From contig CAKQUX010000001.1 in NCBI GenBank assembly GCA_934277645.1, positions 434,001 to 498,000 of the forward strand: a DNA stretch of 64,000 nucleotides, read 5' to 3'. The notes under the pieces were generated by a model. That model did not search any database, was not told the origin of the DNA, and saw only the letters and a program-made list of their open reading frames with translations. The stretch comes from an uncultured Clostridia bacterium. Lineage in GTDB: Bacteria; Bacillota; Clostridia; Christensenellales; CAG-917. The first letter of the stretch is position 1. Every line of letters begins with the position of its first letter. The position numbers and the translations under genes are program-made. This document shows, one piece after another, positions 56,614 to 64,000 of the stretch.

Positions 56614-56619
56614 GTGAGT

Positions 56620-56648
56620 AGTCTAATTCCGTTTTATCCGTTTGTCAA
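56620..56648 (-). promoter_or_regulatory. Promoter of the glnN operon
   Basis: On minus, TTGACA (56648-56643), a 17-base spacer and TAGACT (56625-56620). Transcription would start near 56613, just before the leader hairpin. Confidence 0.8.
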
Positions 56649-56693
56649 CGATTTTTTTAAAAATTTTTCAAAAATTTTTTTTAGGACATTTTC
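56649..56693. other. Phased A/T tracts between divergent nitrogen promoters
   Basis: Runs of five to eight T or A recur about every ten bases between the two -35 boxes. Such tracts bend DNA and can act as UP elements for both promoters. Confidence 0.55.
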
Positions 56694-56722
56694 TTGACAG
56701 CCATTAAAGTCGGTGCTATAAT
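56694..56722 (+). promoter_or_regulatory. Promoter of the GOGAT-glnA-ANTAR operon
   Basis: TTGACA (56694-56699), a 17-base spacer and TATAAT (56717-56722): a perfect consensus. Transcription would start near 56729. Confidence 0.92.
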
Positions 56723-56728
56723 TCGACC

Positions 56729-56790
56729 ATAAAAGAGGGCAATGGAGTCCTAAACTGTAAAAGCAGTTAGCTCCGTTGCCCTCTTTTTTT
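56729..56790 (+). promoter_or_regulatory. GOGAT operon leader: ANTAR-type hairpin versus intrinsic terminator
   Basis: Fold (a): AGGGC (56736-56740) with GTCCT (56747-56751), loop AATGGA with A1 and G4. One base later comes a second 5-bp hairpin (56753-56768) with a six-base loop, TAAAAG, lacking A1/G4. Fold (b): a terminator pairing GAGGGCAATGGAG (56735-56747) with CTCCGTTGCCCTC (56771-56783), then seven T. The folds exclude each other. The shared core GGCAA[AT]GG[AT]GTC also occurs in the glnN leader. Confidence 0.75.
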
Positions 56791-56819
56791 GTTATTATTA
56801 AACGTTTGGAGAAAAGGAT

Positions 56820-57902
56820 ATGGTAAAAGAAGGTCAAGTTAAAATTCCGGCAGGATGCGCTATAGCAGGCGTGTTCTCAAAAAGCGGTGAAAGAATTTCG
56901 GGAAAACTTATCGTCGATTCTATGACGACTATGCACGACAGGTCAAACGGACTCGGCGGCGGTTTTGCAGGATACGGAATATATCCGGAATATAAAGATT
57001 TTTATGCCTTTCACGTTTTCTATGACGATAAGACGGCAAGAGAAAACTGCGAACGCTATCTTGACGAAAAATTCGAAATTATCAACCTTTCAAAAATCCC
57101 CGTCAGAAAATCGCCTAAAATCACGGACGAACCGCTTATATGGAGATATTTCGTTATGCCTAACCACAATATGCTCCGCGACAGCCATTTGGATGAAAAG
57201 GAATACGTTGCGAAAAGCGTCGTTTACGTAAACACGACCATAAAGGGCGCATACGTCTTTTCAAGCGGAAAGAATATGGGCTGTTTTAAAGCGGTAGGTT
57301 TTCCCGAAGACGTCGGCGAATATTACAGGCTTGACGAATACAGCGGCTATTCTTGGACAGCACACGGAAGATATCCGACAAACACGCCCGGCTGGTGGGG
57401 CGGCGCGCATCCGTTTTCTCTTCTCGACTATTCGATAGTTCACAACGGCGAGATTTCGTCTTACGACGCAAACCGCAGATACATCGAAATGTTCGGCTAT
57501 AAATGCACGCTTTTGACAGACACCGAAGTCATTGCTTACATAATCGATTTTTTAGTAAGAAAAAAAGGACTGACGCTCGAAGAAACCGCGGCGGTCATCG
57601 CTGCTCCTTTCTGGCAAACGATAGAAGAGGCCGACAAAAAGAAAGCCGAACTGTACGGATATCTCAGAAAGGAATTCGACAGTCTTTTGATAACGGGACC
57701 GTTTTCGATTCTGGTAGGATTCGACGGCGGAATGATGGCTCTTAACGACAGACTTAAACTTCGGTCTATGGTAGTCGGAGAAAAGGGCGACAGAACGTAC
57801 TTCGCAAGCGAAGAATGCGCGATAAGAAAAATGGAATTAAACGTTGACAGAATCTGGTCACCAAAAGGCGGCGAACCCGTCGTGGTTAAACTTGAGAGGT
57901 AA
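56820..57902 (+). CDS. Glutamate synthase glutaminase subunit (GltB amidotransferase domain)
   Basis: The protein has 360 residues, the stand-alone class II amidotransferase domain of GOGAT. The nucleophile should be Cys13 (IPAGCAIAGVF), so a 12-residue propeptide must be removed. Other site residues are Arg in AHGRYPTNT, Asn and Gly in VHNGEISSY, and Asp in LTDTEV. It releases ammonia from glutamine for the FMN subunit. The ribosome site is GGAG, eight bases before ATG. It is the first gene of a seven-gene run, with two bases to the next. Confidence 0.9.
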   Translation: MVKEGQVKIPAGCAIAGVFSKSGERISGKLIVDSMTTMHDRSNGLGGGFAGYGIYPEYKDFYAFHVFYDDKTARENCERYLDEKFEIINLSKIPVRKSPKITDEPLIWRYFVMPNHNMLRDSHLDEKEYVAKSVVYVNTTIKGAYVFSSGKNMGCFKAVGFPEDVGEYYRLDEYSGYSWTAHGRYPTNTPGWWGGAHPFSLLDYSIVHNGEISSYDANRRYIEMFGYKCTLLTDTEVIAYIIDFLVRKKGLTLEETAAVIAAPFWQTIEEADKKKAELYGYLRKEFDSLLITGPFSILVGFDGGMMALNDRLKLRSMVVGEKGDRTYFASEECAIRKMELNVDRIWSPKGGEPVVVKLER

Positions 57903-57904
57903 TT

Positions 57905-59410
57905 ATGGAATATAAATATGCTGATTATGAAATTGAAAGAAACGACGTTCGCTGTATAAGATGCAGAGTCTGCGAGAGGCAATGCGCAAATGGCGTACAC
58001 TCGTTTGTAAAAACGGACGGCGGCGGTTTTATGATTGCCGACGAAACAAAATGCGTCAACTGCCACAGATGCGTTTGTCTCTGCCCTACCAGAGCTTTGA
58101 AAATCGTAAAGAGCGACCTGTCGTTTAAAAAGAACGACAACTGGTCGGAAGCCAAAATAAAAGAAATATACAAACAAGCCGAAAGCGGCGGCGTACTTTT
58201 GTCTTCGATGGGAAACCCCGAAGAGTATCCCGTTTATTTCGATAAGATTTTGATTAACGCTTCGCAAGTTACAAACCCGCCTATCGACCCGCTCCGCGAA
58301 CCTATGGAAACGAAAGTCAAACTCGGAAAAAGGCTCGGCGAAATCAGACGTGACGAAAACGGACAAATCATAACTAGCGGCGAACCTATGCTCGACCTTA
58401 AACTTCCTATTATGTTCTCCGCAATGAGTTACGGCTCGATAAGTAAAAATGCACACGAAAGTCTTGCGAGAGCTGCCGAAGAACTCGGAACGTATTACAA
58501 CACAGGCGAAGGCGGCTTGCACGAAGACTTTTATAAATACGGCAAAAACACAATCGTTCAGGTCGCGTCGGGCAGATTCGGCGTATACAAAGACTATTTG
58601 AACGCAGGCGCGGCAATCGAAATTAAAATGGGTCAAGGCGCAAAACCGGGTATCGGCGGACACCTTCCGGGCGCAAAGATAACGGACGACGTATCTAAAA
58701 CGAGAATGATACCCGTCGGCAGCGACGCAATCTCGCCTGCTCCGCACCACGACATTTATTCAATCGAAGATTTAAGACAGCTCGTATATTCGCTTAAAGA
58801 AGCGACCGAATACAAAAAGCCGATTATCGTTAAAGTGGCGGCGGTTCACAACGTCGCGGCAATAGCAAGCGGCATAGCGAGAAGCGGCGCAGACATCATT
58901 GCGATAGACGGTTTCAGAGGCGGCACGGGTGCGGCTCCGACAAGAATAAGAGACAACGTAGGCATTCCGATTGAACTTGCTCTTGCTTCGGTAGACTCAA
59001 GACTTCGCGAAGAAGGCATAAGAAACAAAGTTTCGCTTGTGGTCGGCGGCTCTATCAGAAGCAGTAGCGACGTTGTAAAAGCCGTCGCTTTGGGAGCGGA
59101 CGCTGTGTACATAGCAACTTCGGCGCTTATCGCTCTCGGCTGCCACCTTTGCAGAAGCTGTCAACGCGGAAAATGTAACTGGGGCATAGCGACGCAAATT
59201 CCCGAACTCGTAAAGCGACTTAACCCCGAAATAGGCGCAAAGCGACTTGTCAATTTGCTGACCGCTTGGAACAGAGAAATAAAAGAACTTATGGGCGGAA
59301 TGGGTATCAACTCCATCGAAGCCTTAAAGGGAAACCGCCTTATGCTCAGAGGCGTCGGACTAAACGAAAAGGAGCTTGAAATTTTGGGTATCAAGCACGC
59401 AGGTGAATAA
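57905..59410 (+). CDS. gltB: Glutamate synthase FMN/3Fe-4S synthase subunit with N-terminal ferredoxin domain
   Basis: The protein has 501 residues. The N-terminus (about 15-65) has two 4Fe-4S clusters (CIRCRVCERQC and CVNCHRCVCLC). The rest is the GOGAT FMN barrel: MSYGSISKNAHESLA, NTGEGG, IKMGQGAKPGIGGHLPG, DGFRGGTGAAP, VGGSIRSSSDVVKA, and the 3Fe-4S Cys group in CHLCRSCQRGKC. It makes two glutamates from 2-oxoglutarate and ammonia passed from the glutaminase. In proteobacterial GltB these are parts of one 1,500-residue chain; separate genes are the archaeal/thermotogal/clostridial form. Confidence 0.95.
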   Translation: MEYKYADYEIERNDVRCIRCRVCERQCANGVHSFVKTDGGGFMIADETKCVNCHRCVCLCPTRALKIVKSDLSFKKNDNWSEAKIKEIYKQAESGGVLLSSMGNPEEYPVYFDKILINASQVTNPPIDPLREPMETKVKLGKRLGEIRRDENGQIITSGEPMLDLKLPIMFSAMSYGSISKNAHESLARAAEELGTYYNTGEGGLHEDFYKYGKNTIVQVASGRFGVYKDYLNAGAAIEIKMGQGAKPGIGGHLPGAKITDDVSKTRMIPVGSDAISPAPHHDIYSIEDLRQLVYSLKEATEYKKPIIVKVAAVHNVAAIASGIARSGADIIAIDGFRGGTGAAPTRIRDNVGIPIELALASVDSRLREEGIRNKVSLVVGGSIRSSSDVVKAVALGADAVYIATSALIALGCHLCRSCQRGKCNWGIATQIPELVKRLNPEIGAKRLVNLLTAWNREIKELMGGMGINSIEALKGNRLMLRGVGLNEKELEILGIKHAGE

Positions 59411-59411
59411 C

Positions 59412-59840
59412 ATGAAAAGAATATTCGTCAACGAAAAATGGTGTTTAGGATGCAGACTTTGCGAATACAACTGCGCTTTTGCGAACAAAGGCGGACAGGC
59501 TATGTATCTTGCGCTTAAAAACGCCGTCATACATCCGAACATAAAAGTCGAAGAAAAAGACGGCATAACGTACGCCGTTTCGTGCAGACACTGCACCGAG
59601 CCGCTTTGCAAAAAGAGTTGTATCGCAGGCGCAATCAAAATCGTGGACGGCGTTGTCGAAATCGACAAATCGAAATGCGTCGGCTGCTACACTTGCGTTT
59701 TGGTTTGCCCTTACGGCGCGCTGTCAATCGGCGACAACGGCGTAATGCAAAAGTGCGAGCTTTGCATTTCAAACGGAAACGGCTCGCCTGCTTGCGTAAA
59801 GGGGTGCCCGAACCAAGCTATCGTATACGAGGAGAGATAA
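59412..59840 (+). CDS. Multi-cluster ferredoxin subunit of split GOGAT
   Basis: The protein has 142 residues from ATG at 59412, behind AGGTGA that overlaps the end of the previous gene. Sixteen Cys in four groups (CLGCRLCEYNC, CRHCTEPLCKKSC, CVGCYTCVLVC, CELC with CVKGC) match the four-cluster HycB/DmsB-type electron-transfer proteins. It would carry electrons from the FAD oxidoreductase downstream to the FMN synthase subunit. It could also let the complex use reduced ferredoxin. Confidence 0.92.
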   Translation: MKRIFVNEKWCLGCRLCEYNCAFANKGGQAMYLALKNAVIHPNIKVEEKDGITYAVSCRHCTEPLCKKSCIAGAIKIVDGVVEIDKSKCVGCYTCVLVCPYGALSIGDNGVMQKCELCISNGNGSPACVKGCPNQAIVYEER

Positions 59841-59841
59841 T

Positions 59842-61068
59842 ATGAAATATTTAATCATCGGAAACAGCATCGCGTCCACGGGAGTTATCGAAGGTATACG
59901 CCGTATCGACGACAAAGGCGAAATAACCGTGATAGGCGAAGAAAAGCATCACGTCTACTCTCGCCCTTTGATTTCATATCTCATTCAAGGGAAAACGGAC
60001 GAAGAAAGAATGAAATATCGCGCGGACGATTTTTACGAAAAAAACCGCGTAACGACCTTGCTCGGAATAAAAGCGGTAAAAATCGATAAGGACAAAAAAA
60101 CGGTTACCCTGTCTGACGGACAAATTTTGCCGTACGACAAACTTGCCGTAGCAACGGGCTCTACTCCGTTCATTCCGCAAATCGAAGGCTATGACGGCGT
60201 AAAAAACAAAACGACGTTTTCAACGCTCGACGATGCAAAACGCCTTGAAGGTATGATTGATAAAACCAAAAACGTACTTATTATGGGCGCAGGTCTTATC
60301 GGTCTTAAATGCGCGGAATGTCTGGCGCATAAAGTCAAATCCATAACGGTCGTAGACCATGCAAGTTACGTTCTGCACAGCATTTTAAAGCAAGAAGAAG
60401 CGGATGAAGTTCAAAAAGTCTTAGAAGAACAAGGCATCAAATTTATGCTCAAAAACGGCGTTAATAAATTCGACGGACAAACGGCGTACCTTGACGGCTC
60501 AACCTTGAATTTCGATATTCTTGTTATGGCGGTCGGCGTAAGACCGAACGTCGCTCTTTTAAAGGATGCCGGTGCCATAGTCAATAAAGGCATCGTGGTA
60601 AACGCCAAAAGCGAAACGACTTTAAAAGACATTTACGCTTGCGGCGACTGCACCGAATATCTTGACGTAAGCTGCAACGAAAACAAAATTATGGCGATTT
60701 TGCCGAATGCGTATATGCAAGGCGAAACGGCAGGCATAAATATGGCAGGCGGAAGTGCGAGTTTCGACAAGGCGATTCCGATGAATAGCATAGGCTTTTT
60801 CGGCTATCATATAATCAGCGCAGGAAACTATGACGGAGAAGTGTCAATCGAAAAGGGCGACGATTTCATCAAAAAGTTTTTTGTGGCGGACGGCAAGCTG
60901 AAAGGTTTTATTCTTGCAGGCAACGTAGACCGTGCCGGAATTTACACAAAAATGGTACGCGACGAAATTTCGCTAAGCGACGTAGATTTCGATTTGATTA
61001 AAAAGGAAGCGTCGCTTATATGCTTTGTAAAGAGCATAAGAGATTCTTCTCTTACAAAGGTTGTATAA
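59842..61068 (+). CDS. FAD-dependent NAD(P)H oxidoreductase subunit of split GOGAT
   Basis: The protein has 408 residues of the pyridine-nucleotide disulfide oxidoreductase class, without a redox CxxxxC. The FAD site reads IIGNSIASTG, a variant of GxGxxG seen in NirB/nitrile-type members. VATGST, the NAD(P) site IMGAGLIGLKCAE and the flavin motif YACGDCTEY follow. It takes electrons from NAD(P)H and feeds the ferredoxin encoded just upstream. It starts one base after that gene. It replaces the GltD small subunit of classical enzymes. Confidence 0.92.
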   Translation: MKYLIIGNSIASTGVIEGIRRIDDKGEITVIGEEKHHVYSRPLISYLIQGKTDEERMKYRADDFYEKNRVTTLLGIKAVKIDKDKKTVTLSDGQILPYDKLAVATGSTPFIPQIEGYDGVKNKTTFSTLDDAKRLEGMIDKTKNVLIMGAGLIGLKCAECLAHKVKSITVVDHASYVLHSILKQEEADEVQKVLEEQGIKFMLKNGVNKFDGQTAYLDGSTLNFDILVMAVGVRPNVALLKDAGAIVNKGIVVNAKSETTLKDIYACGDCTEYLDVSCNENKIMAILPNAYMQGETAGINMAGGSASFDKAIPMNSIGFFGYHIISAGNYDGEVSIEKGDDFIKKFFVADGKLKGFILAGNVDRAGIYTKMVRDEISLSDVDFDLIKKEASLICFVKSIRDSSLTKVV

Positions 61069-61081
61069 AGGCGGTGAAAAA

Positions 61082-61801
61082 ATGAAAAAGATAGACGCAA
61101 AAAATTTAAACTTTGATACTCTCAATGAGTTGATAAGAAAAACGGACGGTGATATTATAATTTCAGATTGCTTAGGACAACGCTTTATAGGAAGCGGACT
61201 CGGCAGCAAGAAAATTCAAATCGAAGGCACTGCGGGAAACGCGCTCGGCGCATATCTTGACGGAGCTACGATTACCGCTTTCGGCAACGTTCAGGACGCT
61301 GTCGGCGACACGATGAACGACGGAAAAATCATAGTCCACGGAAGCGCAGGCGACGCTGTCGGCTATGCGATGCGCGGCGGCGAAATCTACGTTCAAAAAA
61401 ACGCCGGCTATCGCGTGGGCATACATATGAAAGCCTACAAATCGAAACTTCCCGTTATGGTTATAGGCGGGACGGTCGGAAGTTTTTTGGGCGAGTATCA
61501 GGCAGGCGGCATAATAGTCGTGCTTAACCTTTCAAACAAAAAAGAGATAGTAGGCAAGTTTTGCGGAACAGGTATGCACGGCGGAAAAATTTTTCTCAGA
61601 ACAAAAACGGAGATTCCTTCCCTGCCGCCGCAAGTTCATCAATGCAAGGCTACAAAGTCGGACTTAGCCGAAATCGCTCCGCTTATCAAAAACTTTTGTT
61701 CTTATTTCGGCGGTGACGAAAAGGCAATTTTAAGCGACGAATTTTTAGTGCTTACGCCGAACTCTAACAACCCGTACAGACAACTCTACGTTGAAAACTG
61801 A
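61082..61801 (+). CDS. Glutamate synthase C-terminal (GXGXG) beta-helix subunit
   Basis: The protein has 239 residues. I chose ATG at 61082, behind GGCGGTG; an in-frame ATG at 61061 lies inside the previous gene. Repeats of G-x-x-G-x-x-x-x-G type (GTAGNALGAYLDGA, GNVQDAVGDTMNDG, GSAGDAVGYAMRGG) form the right-handed beta-helix found at the GltB C-terminus and in FwdC. It is structural, holding the amidotransferase and synthase domains together. A short C-terminal extension (about 190-239) is not part of the repeat. Confidence 0.93.
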   Translation: MKKIDAKNLNFDTLNELIRKTDGDIIISDCLGQRFIGSGLGSKKIQIEGTAGNALGAYLDGATITAFGNVQDAVGDTMNDGKIIVHGSAGDAVGYAMRGGEIYVQKNAGYRVGIHMKAYKSKLPVMVIGGTVGSFLGEYQAGGIIVVLNLSNKKEIVGKFCGTGMHGGKIFLRTKTEIPSLPPQVHQCKATKSDLAEIAPLIKNFCSYFGGDEKAILSDEFLVLTPNSNNPYRQLYVEN

Positions 61802-61833
61802 CAAACAAAATCTCATACGACAAAGGAGATAAT

Positions 61834-63015
61834 ATGAAATATTCTGTAAACGACGTAATGGAATACGTCAAAGAAGAGGACGTCAAATTTATTCGACTTG
61901 CTTTTTTAGGCATCGACGGAAGAATGAAAAACGCTTCCATAATGCCGAGCGAACTCAAAAGAGCGTTTTCGGAAGGCATAGCGTTTGACGGTTCGGCAAT
62001 CGAAGGTTTTGAAAAAGCGGAAAGGAGCGATTTGTTTTTATTCCCCGACCCCGACACCCTTACCCTGCTTCCTTGGCGACCTATGCACGGAAAGGTCATT
62101 CGTCTTTTTTGCGACGTCAGATATCCCGACGGCAGAGCGTATGAGCTTGACGCCAGAAGTATTTTGAAAGCGGCGGTAAAAAAAGCCGAGCAAATGAAAA
62201 TCAAATGCAACTTCGGCACGGAATTCGAATTTTATCTTTTTAAAATCGACGAAAACGGAAACGAAACAAACGAACCTTGCGACAATGCAGGATACATGGA
62301 CGTGTTCCCTGCCGACAAGGGCGAAAACATCAGACGTGAAATTTGTCTGACTATCGAAGAGATGGGACTTAGCCCCGAATGTTCGCACCATGAAGAAGGT
62401 CCGGGACAAAACGAAATAGATTTTAAATATGCCGACACTTTGTCGTCTGCCGACCACGCCGTCATATTTAAAAACGCAACCGAAGCCATTGCGTATAAAA
62501 ACGGAATGGTTGCGTCGTTTATGCCAAAACCTATAAAGGGAAAAAGCGGAAGCGGACTGCACGTCAACGTTTCGGTCGAATCGGACAAAGACGTGTTCGA
62601 GCCGTTTGCGGCAGGCGTTTTAAACAGAATTAAAGATATGACTTTCTTTTTAAACCCTACCGAAAACTCTTATGACAGACTCGGCGAAATGAAAGCGCCT
62701 AGCACCGTTTCTTGGGCAAACGAAAACCGCACCACTCTTATCAGAATACCTGCGACAAACGGACAAAAGCGTTTCGAGCTTCGTTCGCCGGACGGAATGA
62801 CAAACGTATATTTAAGCTATGCTCTCATCATTTACGCAGGACTCGAAGGCGTAGAAAACGCGCTTAAACTGCCTGACGAAACAAACAAAAACGCAGCTGA
62901 CGACAAAGCGGCGGACAAATTGCCGTCGACTTTGAGCGAAGCAAAAGAAGTTGCTTTTAGCAGCGAATTTATCAAAAAGTGTTTACCTGAAAAACTGATT
63001 CGATCGATTAAGTAA
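61834..63015 (+). CDS. glnA: Short type I glutamine synthetase
   Basis: The protein has 393 residues against about 440 for ordinary GSI. It keeps the N-terminal FDGSAIEGFEKAERSDLFL, the Glu ligands in FGTEFEFYLF, HHEEGPGQNEIDF, the ATP-side SGLHVNVS, the Arg region NENRTTLIRIP and FELRSPDGMTNVYLSYA. The missing length is mainly near the C-terminus. There is no clear adenylylation Tyr motif. It probably makes glutamine, but co-occurrence with a full GSIII and direct linkage to the ANTAR gene (two bases apart) allow a sensory role. AAGGAG precedes ATG. Confidence 0.92.
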   Translation: MKYSVNDVMEYVKEEDVKFIRLAFLGIDGRMKNASIMPSELKRAFSEGIAFDGSAIEGFEKAERSDLFLFPDPDTLTLLPWRPMHGKVIRLFCDVRYPDGRAYELDARSILKAAVKKAEQMKIKCNFGTEFEFYLFKIDENGNETNEPCDNAGYMDVFPADKGENIRREICLTIEEMGLSPECSHHEEGPGQNEIDFKYADTLSSADHAVIFKNATEAIAYKNGMVASFMPKPIKGKSGSGLHVNVSVESDKDVFEPFAAGVLNRIKDMTFFLNPTENSYDRLGEMKAPSTVSWANENRTTLIRIPATNGQKRFELRSPDGMTNVYLSYALIIYAGLEGVENALKLPDETNKNAADDKAADKLPSTLSEAKEVAFSSEFIKKCLPEKLIRSIK

Positions 63016-63017
63016 TT

Positions 63018-63587
63018 ATGGCAAAAGACGCTAAGGTTTTAGTGATTTCTTCTGCAAACGGCGGCGAAGAGTTTTTCAAAAAATATCTGAGCGGATATTT
63101 TAAAATAGACTTCGCTTTCAGCGGTTCGGAAGCCAGACGACGAGTCGACGAATTCGATTATGACGTCGTTATCGTCAACTGTCCGCTAAGAGACGAATTC
63201 GGCACGTTGCTCGCAGAAGAAATTTCAAACAACTCCTATTCGGGAGTCATTGCGCTCATAAAAACAGACGTTTATGAGAGCGTGGCTTTCGCATTGGAAA
63301 AAAGCGGCGTTTATTGCCTTGCAAAGCCCGTTTCTCCGCAAAACTTCGTTCAAGGCGTCGGCTTTGCGGTCACTACAAACGAAAGGCTTAAAGGCTTAAT
63401 CAAAAAGACGGAAAGCCTTAAAGAGAAAATGGAAGAGATTAAACTTATATCGCGCGCAAAACTTTTGCTCATCACAAAACTTTCGTTTTCGGAAGACGAA
63501 GCGCACAGATACATCGAAAAACGAGCCATGGACGATTGCATTAAAAAGTCGGCTGTTGCTATGGACATAATCAAAACGTACGGCTAA
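63018..63587 (+). CDS. ANTAR-domain RNA-binding antiterminator (NitR/NasT-like)
   Basis: The protein has 189 residues. Residues about 5-115 form a receiver-like domain, but the strand that should end in the phospho-acceptor Asp reads VVIVNCPL, with Asn in its place, so phosphorylation is unlikely. A coiled coil (about 118-145) leads into the ANTAR domain (about 145-189): SRAKLLLITKLSFSEDEAHRYI then EKRAMDDCIKKS, with the conserved Ala and aromatic positions. ANTAR proteins bind paired hexaloop RNA hairpins and block terminators. Being directly after glnA matches the clostridial glnA-nitR arrangement. Its likely targets are the two leaders at 56563-56613 and 56729-56790, including that of its own operon. 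Confidence 0.9.
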   Translation: MAKDAKVLVISSANGGEEFFKKYLSGYFKIDFAFSGSEARRRVDEFDYDVVIVNCPLRDEFGTLLAEEISNNSYSGVIALIKTDVYESVAFALEKSGVYCLAKPVSPQNFVQGVGFAVTTNERLKGLIKKTESLKEKMEEIKLISRAKLLLITKLSFSEDEAHRYIEKRAMDDCIKKSAVAMDIIKTYG

Positions 63588-63627
63588 GCCGTAAAACTAC
63601 CGAATAAAATTTTAAGAGGCATACATT

Positions 63628-64000
63628 ATGAAAAAATACATTTTCGTTACAGGGGGCGTTGTGTCGGGACTTGGAAAAGGCATCACGGCAGCTTCGCTCG
63701 GCAGACTGCTTAAAGCTCGCGGACTTAAAGTAGCGGCTCAAAAGCTCGACCCTTATATCAACGTCGACCCGGGAACTATGAGTCCGTATCAACACGGCGA
63801 AGTTTTCGTGACTGAAGACGGCGCAGAGACCGATCTCGATTTGGGACATTATGAACGCTTTATCGACGAAAACTTAAACAAGTATTCAAACCTTACCACA
63901 GGCAAAGTCTTCTGGAACGTTTTGAACAAAGAAAGACGCGGCGAATATCTCGGCTCGACCGTTCAAATCATTCCGCACGTCACAAACGAAATTAAGGACT
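63628..64000 (+). CDS. pyrG: CTP synthase (partial, 3' end beyond window)
   Basis: The ATG at 63628 follows AAGAGG. The visible 124 residues begin MKKYIFVTGGVVSGLGKGIT (P-loop), then QKLDPYINVDPGTMSP, HGEVFVTEDGAETDLDLGHYERF and STVQIIPHVT: the synthetase half of PyrG. It makes CTP from UTP, ATP and glutamine. It lies 40 bases after the ANTAR gene with no terminator seen, so read-through from the nitrogen operon is possible. Confidence 0.97.
   Translation, partial: MKKYIFVTGGVVSGLGKGITAASLGRLLKARGLKVAAQKLDPYINVDPGTMSPYQHGEVFVTEDGAETDLDLGHYERFIDENLNKYSNLTTGKVFWNVLNKERRGEYLGSTVQIIPHVTNEIKD

Overview
The window looks like chromosome from a low-to-mid-GC Bacillota (Clostridia-type) anaerobe, probably an uncultured gut or rumen lineage. 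The evidence is strong AGGAGG-type ribosome sites, TTGACA/TATAAT promoters with 17-bp spacers, a collagen-like surface protein, LicD enzymes, type III glutamine synthetase, an archaeal-style split glutamate synthase and an ANTAR regulator beside glnA. The lineage below class level is a guess.

Layout. (1) 1-17753, minus: one uninterrupted frame of at least 5,917 codons, a lipobox-bearing giant protein built of degenerate repeats, with its C-terminus outside the window. It is preceded by a 46-bp alternating purine-pyrimidine tract and about 0.8 kb of T-rich non-coding DNA. (2) 18.9-25.0 kb: an amino-sugar module (GH20 hexosaminidase and PIG-L deacetylase on minus; a small membrane protein and an HGSNAT-like membrane acetyltransferase on plus), then apgM and an unknown gene. 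(3) 25.5-42.2 kb: an ArsB/NhaD-type permease and a cell-envelope polysaccharide locus (PglF/FlaA1-type dehydratase, Wzz-like protein, O-antigen-ligase-like protein, LicD, Wzx flippase, GT4, EpsG, glmS) with, on the opposite strand, a fusion of the GlmU acetyltransferase domain to GlmM. (4) 42.7-50.6 kb: collagen-like protein, tRNA-Ala(GGC), second LicD, alpha/beta hydrolase, Pr6Pr-like membrane protein, a lipoprotein and a ClC transporter. (5) 51.1-63.6 kb: a nitrogen-assimilation island. asnB, an amt-PII fusion and glnN run left; five split GOGAT genes, a short glnA and an ANTAR antiterminator run right, from back-to-back promoters. (6) pyrG starts at 63628 and runs off the end.

How it fits together. 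Ammonium enters by Amt, is fixed by glutamine synthetase and passed on by GOGAT; glutamine is then used by the amidotransferases AsnB, GlmS and PyrG. GlmS followed by the GlmU-C/GlmM fusion gives GlcN-6-P, GlcN-1-P and GlcNAc-1-P, feeding UDP-GlcNAc for the envelope locus. Both divergent nitrogen operons start with a leader that can fold either as an intrinsic terminator or as a hairpin with a six-base A1/G4 loop, the known target type of ANTAR proteins, and an ANTAR gene is the last gene before pyrG. This is the most coherent regulatory hypothesis in the window. The giant lipoprotein and the GlmU-C/GlmM fusion are the most unusual proteins.
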